NCBI RefSeq assembly: GCF_013377235.1
Contig: NZ_CP016226.1
Span: 1,240,001 to 1,304,000, forward strand
Length of the DNA stretch: 64,000 bases
From: Mannheimia varigena
GTDB taxonomy: Bacteria; Pseudomonadota; Gammaproteobacteria; Enterobacterales; Pasteurellaceae
Direction of reading: 5' to 3'
A program made the position numbers and the translations under genes. Each line of letters begins with the position of its first letter. The stretch's first letter is position 1. Below, in pieces: positions 47,144-56,354 of this stretch. The notes under the pieces are model-generated. The model did no database searches, had not been told where the DNA came from, and saw nothing but the letters and a program-made list of their open reading frames with translations.

Positions 47144-48523
47144 TTACAACAACACTAATGAGAGAAGATACACAGTCAAAATACCGACTACGCCCATAAT
47201 AAAGGTCAGCGTGGTTTGTGTGCGATAACCCTGTTGCGGCGTGAGTTTGGTAAAGTTAGTAACCACCCAGTAATAGCTATCGTTGGCGTGTGAGACACAC
47301 ATTGAGCCTGCCGCAATTGCCATCACAGTTAGAGCCGCTGCCATTTCGCTGGTTAAACCTAAGGCGTTCATTAGTGAATCCTGGGCGTTGAACATTCCCA
47401 TAATAGAAGCAGTTGTAATAATCGCCACCGTTGAGCTGCCTTGTGCGGTTTTCAAAATAGCTGAAATCAAGAATGGGAAGAAAATGCCTGCGGTGCTGAT
47501 AATGTGAGCGTTTTGTTTGATGTAATCCACAAAACCTGCTTGAGTAATCACATTACCTAACACGCCACCTGCTGCGGTAATGAATAGGATTGGTCCGACT
47601 AATTTCAAGGTATCGTTGGTTAAGCTGTCAAACTCTGCCATTTTACCGCTCGAAGCCAGTAAGAAAATCGCAAAGACGACACCAACTGCAAGAGCGATAA
47701 TCGGGTTGCCGACAAACTGTAAGAATGTACCGAAATTACCACTTACACCTGCGATTTTAGCAATAGAGCCTAACGCCATTAAGATAATCGGTACAAAAAT
47801 CGGGGCAAGGCTTAAAAAGCCACTCGGTAATTTTCCATAGTGTTTCAGTAAGTCTTCATAACTTTGGCTGATGATTTTATCCGCTTCCGCTTCTTCGCTA
47901 ACCGAGACTTGTTTACCGATATATTTTGCAAAGAAGTAGCTGGCAATTAGCACAGGAATTGATACCACAACGCCCATTCCGATTACTAATAATAAGTTAT
48001 GGCTTAAGCCCACTGCACCTGCTGCCGCAATTGGGCCCGGTGTTGGTGGAATGAAAACGTGAGCAGCATATAAACCGGCACTCAGTGCAACTGCCATTCC
48101 AACCGGATTTGCCAAGATTTTTTTACGAATCGCTTCACGGATTGGGTTTAACACCACAAAACCGCTATCGCAGAAGACAGGAATGCCGACCACCCAGCCC
48201 ATAATGAGCATTGCAAGCTCAGGGCGTTTTTGCCCAACCACTTTAACTACCATATCGGCAAGTTTCAGGGCTGCTCCTGTTTTTTCTAAAATCGTTCCGA
48301 TAATTGCCCCAAAGATGATGACAATCCCGATACTTTTAAAAGTGTTACTAAACCCTTCGCCGACAATAGACGGAATTTTCGCCAACGGTAAACCGGCTAA
48401 TAGAGCCAATGCCAATGAAATCGACATTAATGCCAAGAAAGGGTGAACTTTCAGTTTGGCAATCATATAGATCATAATGATGATTGCCACCACAAAGGTG
48501 AGAATAAGTGCAATACCGGACAT
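47144..48523 (-). CDS. GntP-family proton symporter, probable glycerate transporter
   Basis: A 459-residue membrane protein with about 12-14 helices and GntP-family landmarks (GIVIIFGAIIGTILEKTGAA, IPVFCDSGFVVLNPI, HVFIPPTPGPIAAA, AHANDSYYWVV-like SHANDSYYWVVT). GntP members carry gluconate and related acids; pairing with glycerate kinase and a CdaR regulator suggests D-glycerate, by inference. Confidence 0.88.
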   Translation of the reverse strand: MSGIALILTFVVAIIIMIYMIAKLKVHPFLALMSISLALALLAGLPLAKIPSIVGEGFSNTFKSIGIVIIFGAIIGTILEKTGAALKLADMVVKVVGQKRPELAMLIMGWVVGIPVFCDSGFVVLNPIREAIRKKILANPVGMAVALSAGLYAAHVFIPPTPGPIAAAGAVGLSHNLLLVIGMGVVVSIPVLIASYFFAKYIGKQVSVSEEAEADKIISQSYEDLLKHYGKLPSGFLSLAPIFVPIILMALGSIAKIAGVSGNFGTFLQFVGNPIIALAVGVVFAIFLLASSGKMAEFDSLTNDTLKLVGPILFITAAGGVLGNVITQAGFVDYIKQNAHIISTAGIFFPFLISAILKTAQGSSTVAIITTASIMGMFNAQDSLMNALGLTSEMAAALTVMAIAAGSMCVSHANDSYYWVVTNFTKLTPQQGYRTQTTLTFIMGVVGILTVYLLSLVLL

Positions 48524-48644
48524 AATCAGTCTCCTCGTTGTAGAATAATCAACCCATTATTGGAGATCTGCCGGTAAAAATCTTTATATGAAATTTCAAA
48601 AAAATTTTAAAAACAACTACTTGTTTTGTATTTTTCTACAATTT

Positions 48645-49739
48645 TTACGATAAAACTGCACCAAGATAAAGCACAAATTTTTGTTCTATGTTATTTAAAG
48701 ATAAGCCGGTAATCTGCTCGATCTTCTCTAACCTATAGCGTAGGGTATTTGGGTGGATAAACAATTTTTGTGCAGCGTGATCAAGATCACAATTTGCAAA
48801 AAAATAGTGGCGAAGGCTTTTCAGTAGTACCTGTTTTTTATCTGAATTCAGCAAGGCTTGGAAAGGGACAAGTAACGTTTTTGCTTCCCAAGATTGGCTA
48901 AAACTATGTAACAAAGCCGGTAATTTGAAATCTTCAAAATAAATAATCCGCTTACGGCTTTGGATCTGCTCAGCATAGTTAAGCGTATGGCGAGCGGTTT
49001 GGTATGAAATATTGGTTTGTGATAGATTTTCAACTGACAAACCGACCACCGTTTTAAAGGAAATATCAGGTTCCGCCAGTTTAGTTAAGGTATTACGAAT
49101 TAGTGATTTATCATTGGATAAATTATTCAATAAAGCGATGGTATCTAAACTAATCACCGCAGTGAGCAATGTCGGGAAATGATGCTCAAAGAAATCGATC
49201 AAATGTTGCAATTTCTCAGCGGTTGGCGTATTAACTTTAATCAGTATCACCGACAGTGGTTTTGCAACATTTTGCTCAAAAAAGACCGCTTGTTCGTGAA
49301 TTTCTGCCGTGCTGAGTGTACCTTTGAGCAAAGCTCGCACAAATTCTTCACGATAACGCCGTTGCCAACGTTCTTGTTCCAGCTCAAAGGCTTGTTGCAT
49401 AATCAGCTCTGCCGCCATTTTCACTAACTGAGCATATTGGCGAATTTCTTGCGGTTGTCCTGAAATACCGATCACGCCCACAGTAGAACCGAGATAATGT
49501 AGCGGTAGGTTAATGCCTGCTTTTGCCTCGTAGTGCCACTGTTTTGCAAGATTTTCATCAATTTCGACCGCTTGATCTTGGCGCAATGCCAATACCGCCC
49601 CCGTATGCCGTTGCCCAATACGACTAGCATCGCCGGAAGCAATAATCACGCCTTCACTATCCATCACATTGACGGAGTTGGGAATAATCTGCATCGTGCG
49701 TTTTACAATACAGTCGGCAATCGCTCTGTTGATTTTCAT
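48645..49739 (-). CDS. cdaR: Sugar-diacid/glycerate regulator CdaR
   Basis: A 364-residue activator: N-terminal ligand-sensing diacid-recognition domain (NSVNVMDSEGVIIASGD... GVIGISGQPQEI, about 18-110), GGDEF-like middle, and the C-terminal PucR-type helix-turn-helix (DLDHAAQKLFIHPNTLRYRLEKIEQITGL). It sits upstream of the permease and kinase genes and likely activates them in response to glycerate. Confidence 0.92.
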   Translation of the reverse strand: MKINRAIADCIVKRTMQIIPNSVNVMDSEGVIIASGDASRIGQRHTGAVLALRQDQAVEIDENLAKQWHYEAKAGINLPLHYLGSTVGVIGISGQPQEIRQYAQLVKMAAELIMQQAFELEQERWQRRYREEFVRALLKGTLSTAEIHEQAVFFEQNVAKPLSVILIKVNTPTAEKLQHLIDFFEHHFPTLLTAVISLDTIALLNNLSNDKSLIRNTLTKLAEPDISFKTVVGLSVENLSQTNISYQTARHTLNYAEQIQSRKRIIYFEDFKLPALLHSFSQSWEAKTLLVPFQALLNSDKKQVLLKSLRHYFFANCDLDHAAQKLFIHPNTLRYRLEKIEQITGLSLNNIEQKFVLYLGAVLS

Positions 49740-49760
49740 AGCGTTTCCAATGTTTAAAAC

Positions 49761-49785
49761 AAAAAATCCCTCTATTAAGAGGGAT
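49761..49785 (-). terminator. Terminator of the amino-acid ABC transporter operon
   Basis: ATCCCTCT/AGAGGGAT stem with ATTA loop and a six-T run on the minus strand; separates the transporter operon from cdaR. Confidence 0.85.
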
Positions 49786-49839
49786 AAATCATCGTAGGGA
49801 TAAATTTGCCCTCAAAATGGTAGGGCAGATTGTATCATT

Positions 49840-50637
49840 TTATTTTGCTAATAACTCTTCTTTCTCACCATACACCGGCACCAGCGTTTTTTGGTAAGCG
49901 GCTTTTAATTTGCCGTTTGCTTTGAAATCAGCAACCGATTTATTCACCGCCTCTAACAGCGTTTGATTGCCTTTTTGCACCGCCGGGGCAATGAACTCTT
50001 GCGGGCCTACGCTGCCGATGGCGACATCAAAATTCGGGTTCTCTTTTGCCCACGCCCAAAGTAGAGCGTTGTCGTGGGCTAATGCCACTCCACGACCATC
50101 TTTCAAGGCATCAAAGGTTTCGGTGTTTTGGTCAAATTTCAACAGCGTGATTTCAGGGTGATTTTTGCTGAAATATGCATCAGCAGTCGTGCCTTTATTC
50201 ACCAACAAGGTTTTGCCTTTCAGTTGAGCAATGTCGGTAATCGGCGAACCTTTCGGGGAGATCACGCCCAGTGCTACGTTCATATAAGGGCTGGCGAAAT
50301 CCACTACTTCCGCTCGTTGTGGAGTTTGGGTGAAGTTGGCTAACACCAAATCCACTTTGTCAGAACGCAGATATTCCACACGGTTTGCCGCTTCTGTCAG
50401 CACAAATTCCACTTTTTCCGGGCTGCCGAGTAAATCTTGGGCGATATCTTTGGCAATTTCCACATCAAAGCCTTGGTTTTTGCCGTTGGCATCAACGTAT
50501 CCGAATGGCGGCTTATCGCCAAACACAGCAACACGAATCACGCCGTCTTGCTTGATTTGTGCCAAATCTTTCGCTTGTAAGCTGGCGGTTAAGCCTAGAG
50601 CCACAATGGCCGCAGTAATAATAGTGTTAAGTTTCAT
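49840..50637 (-). CDS. Polar amino-acid ABC transporter, substrate-binding protein
   Basis: A 265-residue periplasmic binding protein of family 3 with a signal peptide (about 1-22, ending SLQA). Contains GVIRVAVFGDKPPFGYVD, GFDVEIAKDIAQDL and the ligand Arg segment FTQTPQRAEVVDFASPY. The overall pattern resembles Campylobacter CjaA-type binding proteins, some of which bind cysteine; substrate not determinable from sequence alone. Last gene of the operon. Confidence 0.88.
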   Translation of the reverse strand: MKLNTIITAAIVALGLTASLQAKDLAQIKQDGVIRVAVFGDKPPFGYVDANGKNQGFDVEIAKDIAQDLLGSPEKVEFVLTEAANRVEYLRSDKVDLVLANFTQTPQRAEVVDFASPYMNVALGVISPKGSPITDIAQLKGKTLLVNKGTTADAYFSKNHPEITLLKFDQNTETFDALKDGRGVALAHDNALLWAWAKENPNFDVAIGSVGPQEFIAPAVQKGNQTLLEAVNKSVADFKANGKLKAAYQKTLVPVYGEKEELLAK

Positions 50638-50700
50638 AGAAATCTCCTTCGTTGTGTTTGTAAATGTGTAAAAAATTTGATTTTTTTGACCGCTTGTCGG

Positions 50701-51432
50701 TTAGTAATCCATTCCGTGCAAGAACTGTTTGGCTCGTTCGGTTTGTGGACTGCGGAAAAACTGCTCCGGCGAGCTTTGTTCGATAATTTCCCCTTTGTCC
50801 ATAAACACGATTCTGTCCGCCACCTTTTCCGCAAAGCCCATTTCGTGAGTGACGATCAGCATCGACATTCCCTCTTGAGCCAGCTCCAGCACCACATCTA
50901 GCACTTCTCGCACCATTTCGGGGTCAAGGGCGGCGGTAATTTCATCTAACAGCAGAATTTCCGGGTTCATACATAAGGCTCGCACAATCGCAATTCGCTG
51001 TTTTTGTCCGCCGGAAAGCTCTCGGGGAAAAGCGGTTTTGCGATCTAACAGCCCAACTCGAGCCAGCAAAACATCTGCCTGTTTTTCTACTTCGGTACGG
51101 CTGCGTTTTTGGGCTTTAAGCGGCCCGAGCAAAATATTGTCAATCACATTCAAATGGGCGAACAGTTCGTAACTTTGGAACACCATCCCGACTTTTTGGC
51201 GAGCCTGCTCCCAGCTAATATCCTTCCCAAATTCGCCCACCTTTTCCATTCGGATTGTGCCGCCTTGCTTCTCTTCTAAACCATTCACGCAACGCAGTAG
51301 GGTGCTTTTTCCACAGCCGGACGGCCCGAGAATCACCACCACTTCGCCTCTTGCAAGCTGAAGATTGAGGTTGTCGATTGCCACATTTTCGCCGTAAGTT
51401 TTATGTAAATTTTGGATTTCAAGCAGTGCCAT
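50701..51432 (-). CDS. Polar amino-acid ABC transporter, ATP-binding protein
   Basis: A 243-residue ATPase with Walker A GPSGCGKST, the Q-loop QSYELFAH, signature LSGGQKQR, Walker B ILLLDEITAALDP and the H-loop VTHEMGFA. One base separates it from the second permease gene. Confidence 0.94.
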   Translation of the reverse strand: MALLEIQNLHKTYGENVAIDNLNLQLARGEVVVILGPSGCGKSTLLRCVNGLEEKQGGTIRMEKVGEFGKDISWEQARQKVGMVFQSYELFAHLNVIDNILLGPLKAQKRSRTEVEKQADVLLARVGLLDRKTAFPRELSGGQKQRIAIVRALCMNPEILLLDEITAALDPEMVREVLDVVLELAQEGMSMLIVTHEMGFAEKVADRIVFMDKGEIIEQSSPEQFFRSPQTERAKQFLHGMDY

Positions 51433-51433
51433 T

Positions 51434-52102
51434 TTAACTTTCCCAACGTTTTTCCAGCCTAATCGCCAGCCACGAGAGCGGATAGCAAATTAAGAAATAG
51501 AGAATAAAGATCAGCCCATACACAAAAAACGAGGCATTCGGGCTGGTCAGCAGCGAGTTTTCGATAATTTGTTGCCCGATTTTTACCACCTCGATCACGC
51601 CAATTAATGCTGCCAACGAGCTGGTTTTTACCATTCGGGTAAACAGGTTAATCAGGCTTGGTAAAATGCGGCGAGTGCCTTGCGGCAGCTCAATCTGCCA
51701 GAAAATTTGGGCGTTGGTGAGCCCTAACGCTTTTGCCGATTCAATTTGGTGTTTTTCAATAGAGCCTAACGCCCCACGCACTAAATCGCCCATTTCTGCT
51801 GTTCCCCACAGCACAAACACCCAAACGCAAACCCAAAAGCCACTAATGTGCCACTGAAACCAAGTTGAAAGCCCAAAATAGAGCATAAACAGCCAAACTA
51901 AAATCGGCACAATGCGGACAGTTTCTAGCAAGATTTGGCATAATCCACGCACGATTGGAAATTTTGACCGCATCAGCAATCCAAACAGCGTGCCGCTAAA
52001 TAGCGAAATCCCAACCGAGAGAAACGAAATTTGCACCGTGAGCCACAAGCCTTGCATTAAACGGGCGGCATTTTGCCCTTCAAACAGCCATTCAAACCCC
52101 AT
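51434..52102 (-). CDS. Polar amino-acid ABC transporter, permease 2
   Basis: A 222-residue HisM-type permease with five or so helices and the EAA-loop IEKHQIESAKALGLTNAQIFWQIELPQ. Start chosen at ATG 52100-52102, eight bases after GGAG; a GTG three codons earlier is too close to that site. It overlaps the preceding permease by 11 bases. Confidence 0.9.
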   Translation of the reverse strand: MGFEWLFEGQNAARLMQGLWLTVQISFLSVGISLFSGTLFGLLMRSKFPIVRGLCQILLETVRIVPILVWLFMLYFGLSTWFQWHISGFWVCVWVFVLWGTAEMGDLVRGALGSIEKHQIESAKALGLTNAQIFWQIELPQGTRRILPSLINLFTRMVKTSSLAALIGVIEVVKIGQQIIENSLLTSPNASFFVYGLIFILYFLICYPLSWLAIRLEKRWES

Positions 52103-52751
52103 ATTTCGCACTCCGCACTCGTTTTTCCGCCCAGCGAGCCAATAAAGAAATCGGCAATAAAATCACTAAATAGCTCAACAACAGTAGCAATAATGCCTCG
52201 TTGGTTTTGTAGTCCATTCCGATAATATCTTTGGTGACGAACATCAGCTCTGCCACCGCCACCGCACTGATAACCGAAGACTCTTTAATTAAAAACAGTA
52301 CATTCGCCACTAATGCCGGCAAGGAAATCGCCCACGCTTGGGGCAAAATCACCGCATAAAATTGTTGCCACGCTGAAAGCCCTATCGCCTTTGCGGCTTC
52401 GCTCTGCCCTTTAGGCACAGCTTGAAGCCCGGCTCGCAACGCTTCTGCCATATAGCTTCCGCCTAAAAATGCGAGGGCAATCACACCACAAGTAAAACCG
52501 TCCCATTTAATGCCGATTTTCGGCAAGCCGTAGTAGAGAAAAAAGAGCTGAATCAACAGCGGCGTGTTGCGAGAAAGTTCTACATAGCCTCGAGCCAATA
52601 ACATCAGCGGACGAATTTGGTAAGTCAGCACCACCGCCACCACTAGCCCGACTAAAAACGCTAACACAATGCCCCAAGCGGAAAGCTGCAACGTAATCAC
52701 TGCCGCATCAATAAAACGAGGAATTGCCGCAAAAAAATAATCCCAATTCAT
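52092..52751 (-). CDS. Polar amino-acid ABC transporter, permease 1
   Basis: A 219-residue HisM-type permease and first gene of the four-gene operon. The EAA loop is LQAVPKGQSEAAKAIGLSAWQQFYAVILPQ. Together with the second permease it forms the heterodimeric channel. Confidence 0.92.
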   Translation of the reverse strand: MNWDYFFAAIPRFIDAAVITLQLSAWGIVLAFLVGLVVAVVLTYQIRPLMLLARGYVELSRNTPLLIQLFFLYYGLPKIGIKWDGFTCGVIALAFLGGSYMAEALRAGLQAVPKGQSEAAKAIGLSAWQQFYAVILPQAWAISLPALVANVLFLIKESSVISAVAVAELMFVTKDIIGMDYKTNEALLLLLLSYLVILLPISLLARWAEKRVRSAKYGV

Positions 52752-52826
52752 TTTTGTTTCCTGAAATGAAGTTGGGATTACTTTAAGTCGTTTTGAGTAA
52801 ATTGAAAAAGAATAAGCGGTTATTTT

Positions 52827-53501
52827 TTAGTTGATTTGGTTATATAACAAACTTGCCGATTTTTTGCTCTGCACGCACATAAGCGGGATTTTTCTCAATG
52901 CGAGCGACATACGCCTGAATATTTGGATAACCTTCCAACCTTTTTTCACCAGTGCTTGTAAAGGAAAGCCCATCATAATACCCGCACCGCTAAGTGTCTC
53001 GCCTAGAAACCATTGTTTACCACTAAGTTGTTGCTCAATATGGTCTAAATGCAATTTAAGTTGCGGAGTTAGATAACTTCCTTTTACGCTATCAACAATT
53101 TTTTGCACAATCGGTTTTACAAAAAATGGGACTTTGCGTTGCTCAATGCGGTTAAACACCAAAGACATCACCAAAAGAGGCATCAGTGAGCCTTCCGCAT
53201 AGTGAAACCAGTAGAGATAATTAGGGTAATCATCGCTTTCTGGAGTAGGCTTAAATTGCTGTGTTGGATTATGGCGAGCAAGTAGATATTCCACAATCGC
53301 CCCACTTTCCGCCAATGTTAAGCTACCGTCTTGTAATACAGGCGATTTACCAAGTGGATGAATTTTCTTAAGAATTGCAGGAGCAAGGAAGGTTTCCTTA
53401 TCCCGTTCGATAATTTCCAATTCATAATCTAACGCAAGCAACTCCAGCAACCAAGCGATACGGTAGGCCCTGGACTGTTTAAGGGCGTAGAGCTTTATCA
53501 T
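52827..53501 (-). pseudogene. Glutathione S-transferase, C-terminus frameshifted
   Basis: Residues 1-185 match a bacterial GST: thioredoxin-like N-terminal half (MIKLYALKQSRAYRIAWLLELL, LGKSPVLQDGSLTLAESGAIVEYL) and helical second half. After ALVKK the listed frame becomes meaningless, while another frame continues with RLEGYPNIQAYVARIEKNP...GKFVI and a stop at 52840. One base missing from the six-A run (52941-52946 on the plus strand as T) accounts for it. Either a real lesion changing the last 35 residues or a homopolymer sequencing error. Confidence 0.8.
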
Positions 53502-53585
53502 TTTGATTCCTCCAATAAATCAATAACGATCAAGCGGTTATTTTTTGCAAAAAATTTACCAAAAATAACCGCTTGTGATCAGAAA

Positions 53586-54338
53586 TTAAATAATGCCTTG
53601 TTCTTCCAGTTGGCCGAGGAAATATGGCATCTGTTTACGCCAGGTTGGCCAGTCATGATCGATATCGAAGCCCCAGTAATCGAACCAGGCATCAATGCCT
53701 TTGGCGTTGAAGGCTTCTTCTAGGCGGTGGGTATCTTCCACGTGCTGTTCTTCCCAAGCTCCTTGCCCTACGGAGATGATGTAGTGGTTTTGGCGGTAGC
53801 GATCTAAGAACCAATCATCGTTCATTCCCCAGACGTAATCAATCGGCGAGTTGAAGTACACCGCTTTGTCGCCATAAAATTCGCCGGTGAAGAAACGGGC
53901 ATCATACACACCACTTAAGGCGATGGCGATGTCGAATAAATCTGGGTGGCGGAGGGCAAAGTTCACGGTGTGGAATGCCCCCATACTGCAGCCTGTTGCG
54001 ATCATTGTGCCGTTCCATTGCGATTCGTGGCGGATTAACGGCACCAGTTCGTGAATGATGTAGCGGTCGTAAGCGTTGTGAGCTAAAGCTCGATCGTGGC
54101 CGGATTTGTGTTTGGAGAGCCACGATTCTGCATCGTAAGAGTCCGGCGTGTAGAATTTGATTAAGCCTCTTTCGATAAACGAGCGGCAGGCTTCGATCAT
54201 TCCGAAATTGCCGTATTCATTTTGATTGCCGCCCGATGACGGGAACACGATCACCGGCTTGCCGGCGTGTCCGTACACGTTGAACGACATTTCTCTGCCT
54301 AACTCACCACTCCAGTGGCTTCTTCTTTCAAAATGCAT
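53586..54338 (-). CDS. Esterase-D-like alpha/beta hydrolase
   Basis: A 250-residue hydrolase without signal peptide. The nucleophile is Ser in ATGCSMGAFHTVNFALRHPD and the probable catalytic His lies in the late GFDIDHDWPTWRKQ segment; oxyanion residues are in VIVFPSSGGN. The gene starts nine bases after the ATP-grasp gene and is clearly co-transcribed. The substrate is unknown; esterase-D relatives split thioesters, acyl-siderophores or peptides. Confidence 0.85.
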   Translation of the reverse strand: MHFERRSHWSGELGREMSFNVYGHAGKPVIVFPSSGGNQNEYGNFGMIEACRSFIERGLIKFYTPDSYDAESWLSKHKSGHDRALAHNAYDRYIIHELVPLIRHESQWNGTMIATGCSMGAFHTVNFALRHPDLFDIAIALSGVYDARFFTGEFYGDKAVYFNSPIDYVWGMNDDWFLDRYRQNHYIISVGQGAWEEQHVEDTHRLEEAFNAKGIDAWFDYWGFDIDHDWPTWRKQMPYFLGQLEEQGII

Positions 54339-54347
54339 AATGCCCCC

Positions 54348-55538
54348 TTATTGCTTAGCTTGAGCGAATTGAGCGATTTCACGCATCTGCTCCATTGTTT
54401 CAGTGCGAGCTAAAATGCCGTGTTCACCCATAATTTTAGCGAAAACGCCCGGTACGGTTTGTACGCTGATGATGTTACCTGCAAATTTTTCGCAAACCGC
54501 TTCAATGGAGTTCACATAGTTTTGGTTTGCTTTGCGTGAGATATACACCACGTTCCAAGGGTGTTGGATATCCGAGTAAAATTTGTTCTCTTTGACGATA
54601 TTGGCGAACTCACGGAACACATCGAAATCGTTGGCATAGTTCCACATATCAATGGTTAAGCCACCCGGTGGACGGCAGTTGATTTCAAGCGGTAAGATTT
54701 CCTCTTTTTTTCCCTTCTCGCCTTTCACACGGAAAAATTCAAAGTGGAAGAAACGCTCTCTCACATTGAAAGCTTTCACGCACACTTTGCCCATTTCCAC
54801 CAATTTTTCGGAAATTTCACGAGGCACATAATAGAACATATCGCCATCTTTCGAAACCGTATCTAACACCGCTTCGGAATATTCGAGGCTGGAGTAGAAC
54901 ACGATGTTGCCGTCACGGTCGGTTAAACCGTCAAAGGTGATGATGTCGCCGGCGATAAACTCTTCCATAATGTATTCCACATTCGGATTTTTGTAGCCAA
55001 AGAAGGCTTCTAATTCCTCAGCAGTTTTGATTTTGTAAGTATCGCTTGCCCCCACCCCTGAATTTGGCTTGATGATCACCGGGAATTTTAGCTGTTTAGC
55101 TAATTTGCGAGCATCTTCGGCATCTTTAAAGACACGCCCTTGAGCCACTTTTAGACCGGCTTTGCGGAACACTTCCTTCATTTGAGCTTTGGTTTTGATC
55201 GCCAACATATCATCAGATTTATAACCAAAAACGTTGAAATCGGTACGCAATTTTGCATCTAATTCCAGCCAGTATTCGTTGTGCGATTCAATGCGATCAA
55301 TTCGCCCATATTTGTGGGCAAAATACGCCACTGCACGGTAAACTTGCTCGTAATCTTCCATATTATCGACACGATAATATTCAGTTAAATTGTTGCGTAG
55401 ATTTTCGCTTAATTGCTCGTAAGGGGTATCAGCGATCCCAAGCGTATTAAAACCCGTTTCACGCAAACGAACAGCGAAAGTTTCAAAGTTCATTGGGAAA
55501 TGAGGTGAAATCATCACAAAATTAAGTGGTCTAGACAT
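54348..55538 (-). CDS. ATP-grasp ligase of unknown substrate
   Basis: A 396-residue ATP-grasp enzyme: pre-ATP domain (about 1-110, NFVMISPHFPMNFETFAVRLRETGF), ATP-grasp core with FPVIIKPNSGVGASDTYKI, YIMEEFIAGDIITFDGL and metal ligands in LPLEINCRPPGGLTIDM. It resembles carbamoyl-phosphate-synthase-like or amino-acid ligases that form an acyl phosphate and join it to an amine. Paired with an esterase-like hydrolase. Ribosome binding site AAAGGA. Confidence 0.85.
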   Translation of the reverse strand: MSRPLNFVMISPHFPMNFETFAVRLRETGFNTLGIADTPYEQLSENLRNNLTEYYRVDNMEDYEQVYRAVAYFAHKYGRIDRIESHNEYWLELDAKLRTDFNVFGYKSDDMLAIKTKAQMKEVFRKAGLKVAQGRVFKDAEDARKLAKQLKFPVIIKPNSGVGASDTYKIKTAEELEAFFGYKNPNVEYIMEEFIAGDIITFDGLTDRDGNIVFYSSLEYSEAVLDTVSKDGDMFYYVPREISEKLVEMGKVCVKAFNVRERFFHFEFFRVKGEKGKKEEILPLEINCRPPGGLTIDMWNYANDFDVFREFANIVKENKFYSDIQHPWNVVYISRKANQNYVNSIEAVCEKFAGNIISVQTVPGVFAKIMGEHGILARTETMEQMREIAQFAQAKQ

Positions 55539-55842
55539 AGGTTTTCCTTTCGAGTTTGCATATTATATATTCAATAAAGTGATTGTAGGCTAAATTAATT
55601 AAATTGCAAAATATATTCAAATGCACATATTTTTAACAAAAAACAAACCCAACCAACATATAAACAAACGAAATAAAACCAATATTTAACAATTAAATAA
55701 CCTAATTAATTTAGTAGGTTATTTTTCACAAATTCGCACTATTTCTAATTTACATCACCGTAGCTATCTATTATGCTAATTACATTCATCAGTACTTATA
55801 CTGGTAAATTACAACATTAATCTATCTAATGGGAGATTTAAA
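55539..55842. other. Divergent intergenic region between the ATP-grasp gene and the PAS gene
   Basis: A 304-base AT-rich gap. It contains a 10-bp perfect hairpin AAATAACCTA/TAGGTTATTT (55695-55704 with 55715-55724) followed by T residues, terminator-like on the plus strand although no gene lies before it. Promoter-like TATACT (55797-55803 region) may serve the PAS gene. Confidence 0.5.
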
Positions 55843-56274
55843 ATGGCTGAACAAATTGTTCCTTCAAATGAAGCTATATTAAAAGCAGTACAAGATACCT
55901 TAGTAATTTCAACCACCGATTTACAAGGTGTAATTACTTACGCTAATGATCTTTTCTGTCGCTTAACAGGCTTTTCTCGCGAAGAATTAATCGGACAACC
56001 CCACAATATCGTTCGCCACCCTGCTGTGCCTAAAGCAGTTTATAAAGATATGTGGGATACTATTCAAGCAGGTAAAATCTGGACAGGTATCGTGCCAAAC
56101 TGCGGTAAAGGTGGTGTAGTTTATGTTGTTGATACGACCGTTCAGCCTATGTTTGATGCTGCTGGCAATATCACAGGTTATATCAGTATTCGTCGTGTGA
56201 TTAATGATTTAATGACGAACTTTGAAGCAGTAGAATCAGCAAAAGAAATCTTTGATGACTTCTACGGCGAATAA
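55843..56274 (+). CDS. Free-standing Aer-type PAS domain protein
   Basis: A 143-residue protein that is almost only a PAS domain closely like the N-terminus of the aerotaxis sensor Aer (LVISTTDLQGVITYANDLFCRLTGFSREELIGQPHNIVRHPAVP, the last part being the FAD-contact region). The usual HAMP and methyl-accepting parts are absent; a short acidic tail follows. It ends with its own terminator at 56288. It may sense redox through FAD, but no output domain is present, so the partner is unknown. Ribosome binding site GGGAG. Confidence 0.85.
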   Translation: MAEQIVPSNEAILKAVQDTLVISTTDLQGVITYANDLFCRLTGFSREELIGQPHNIVRHPAVPKAVYKDMWDTIQAGKIWTGIVPNCGKGGVVYVVDTTVQPMFDAAGNITGYISIRRVINDLMTNFEAVESAKEIFDDFYGE

Positions 56275-56287
56275 TTAAAAATCTATG

Positions 56288-56328
56288 ATTGCGTGTAAAG
56301 GAACCCCTCTTTTACACGCAATTTTTTA
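56288..56328 (+). terminator. Terminator of the PAS gene
   Basis: Perfect 12-bp stem (56288-56299 with 56311-56322) and T-run. It lies before the diflavin reductase start codon, so the two genes are separate units unless readthrough occurs. Confidence 0.9.
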
Positions 56329-56354
56329 TTCCTTTTTGTTTTCGAGGAGTTTTT

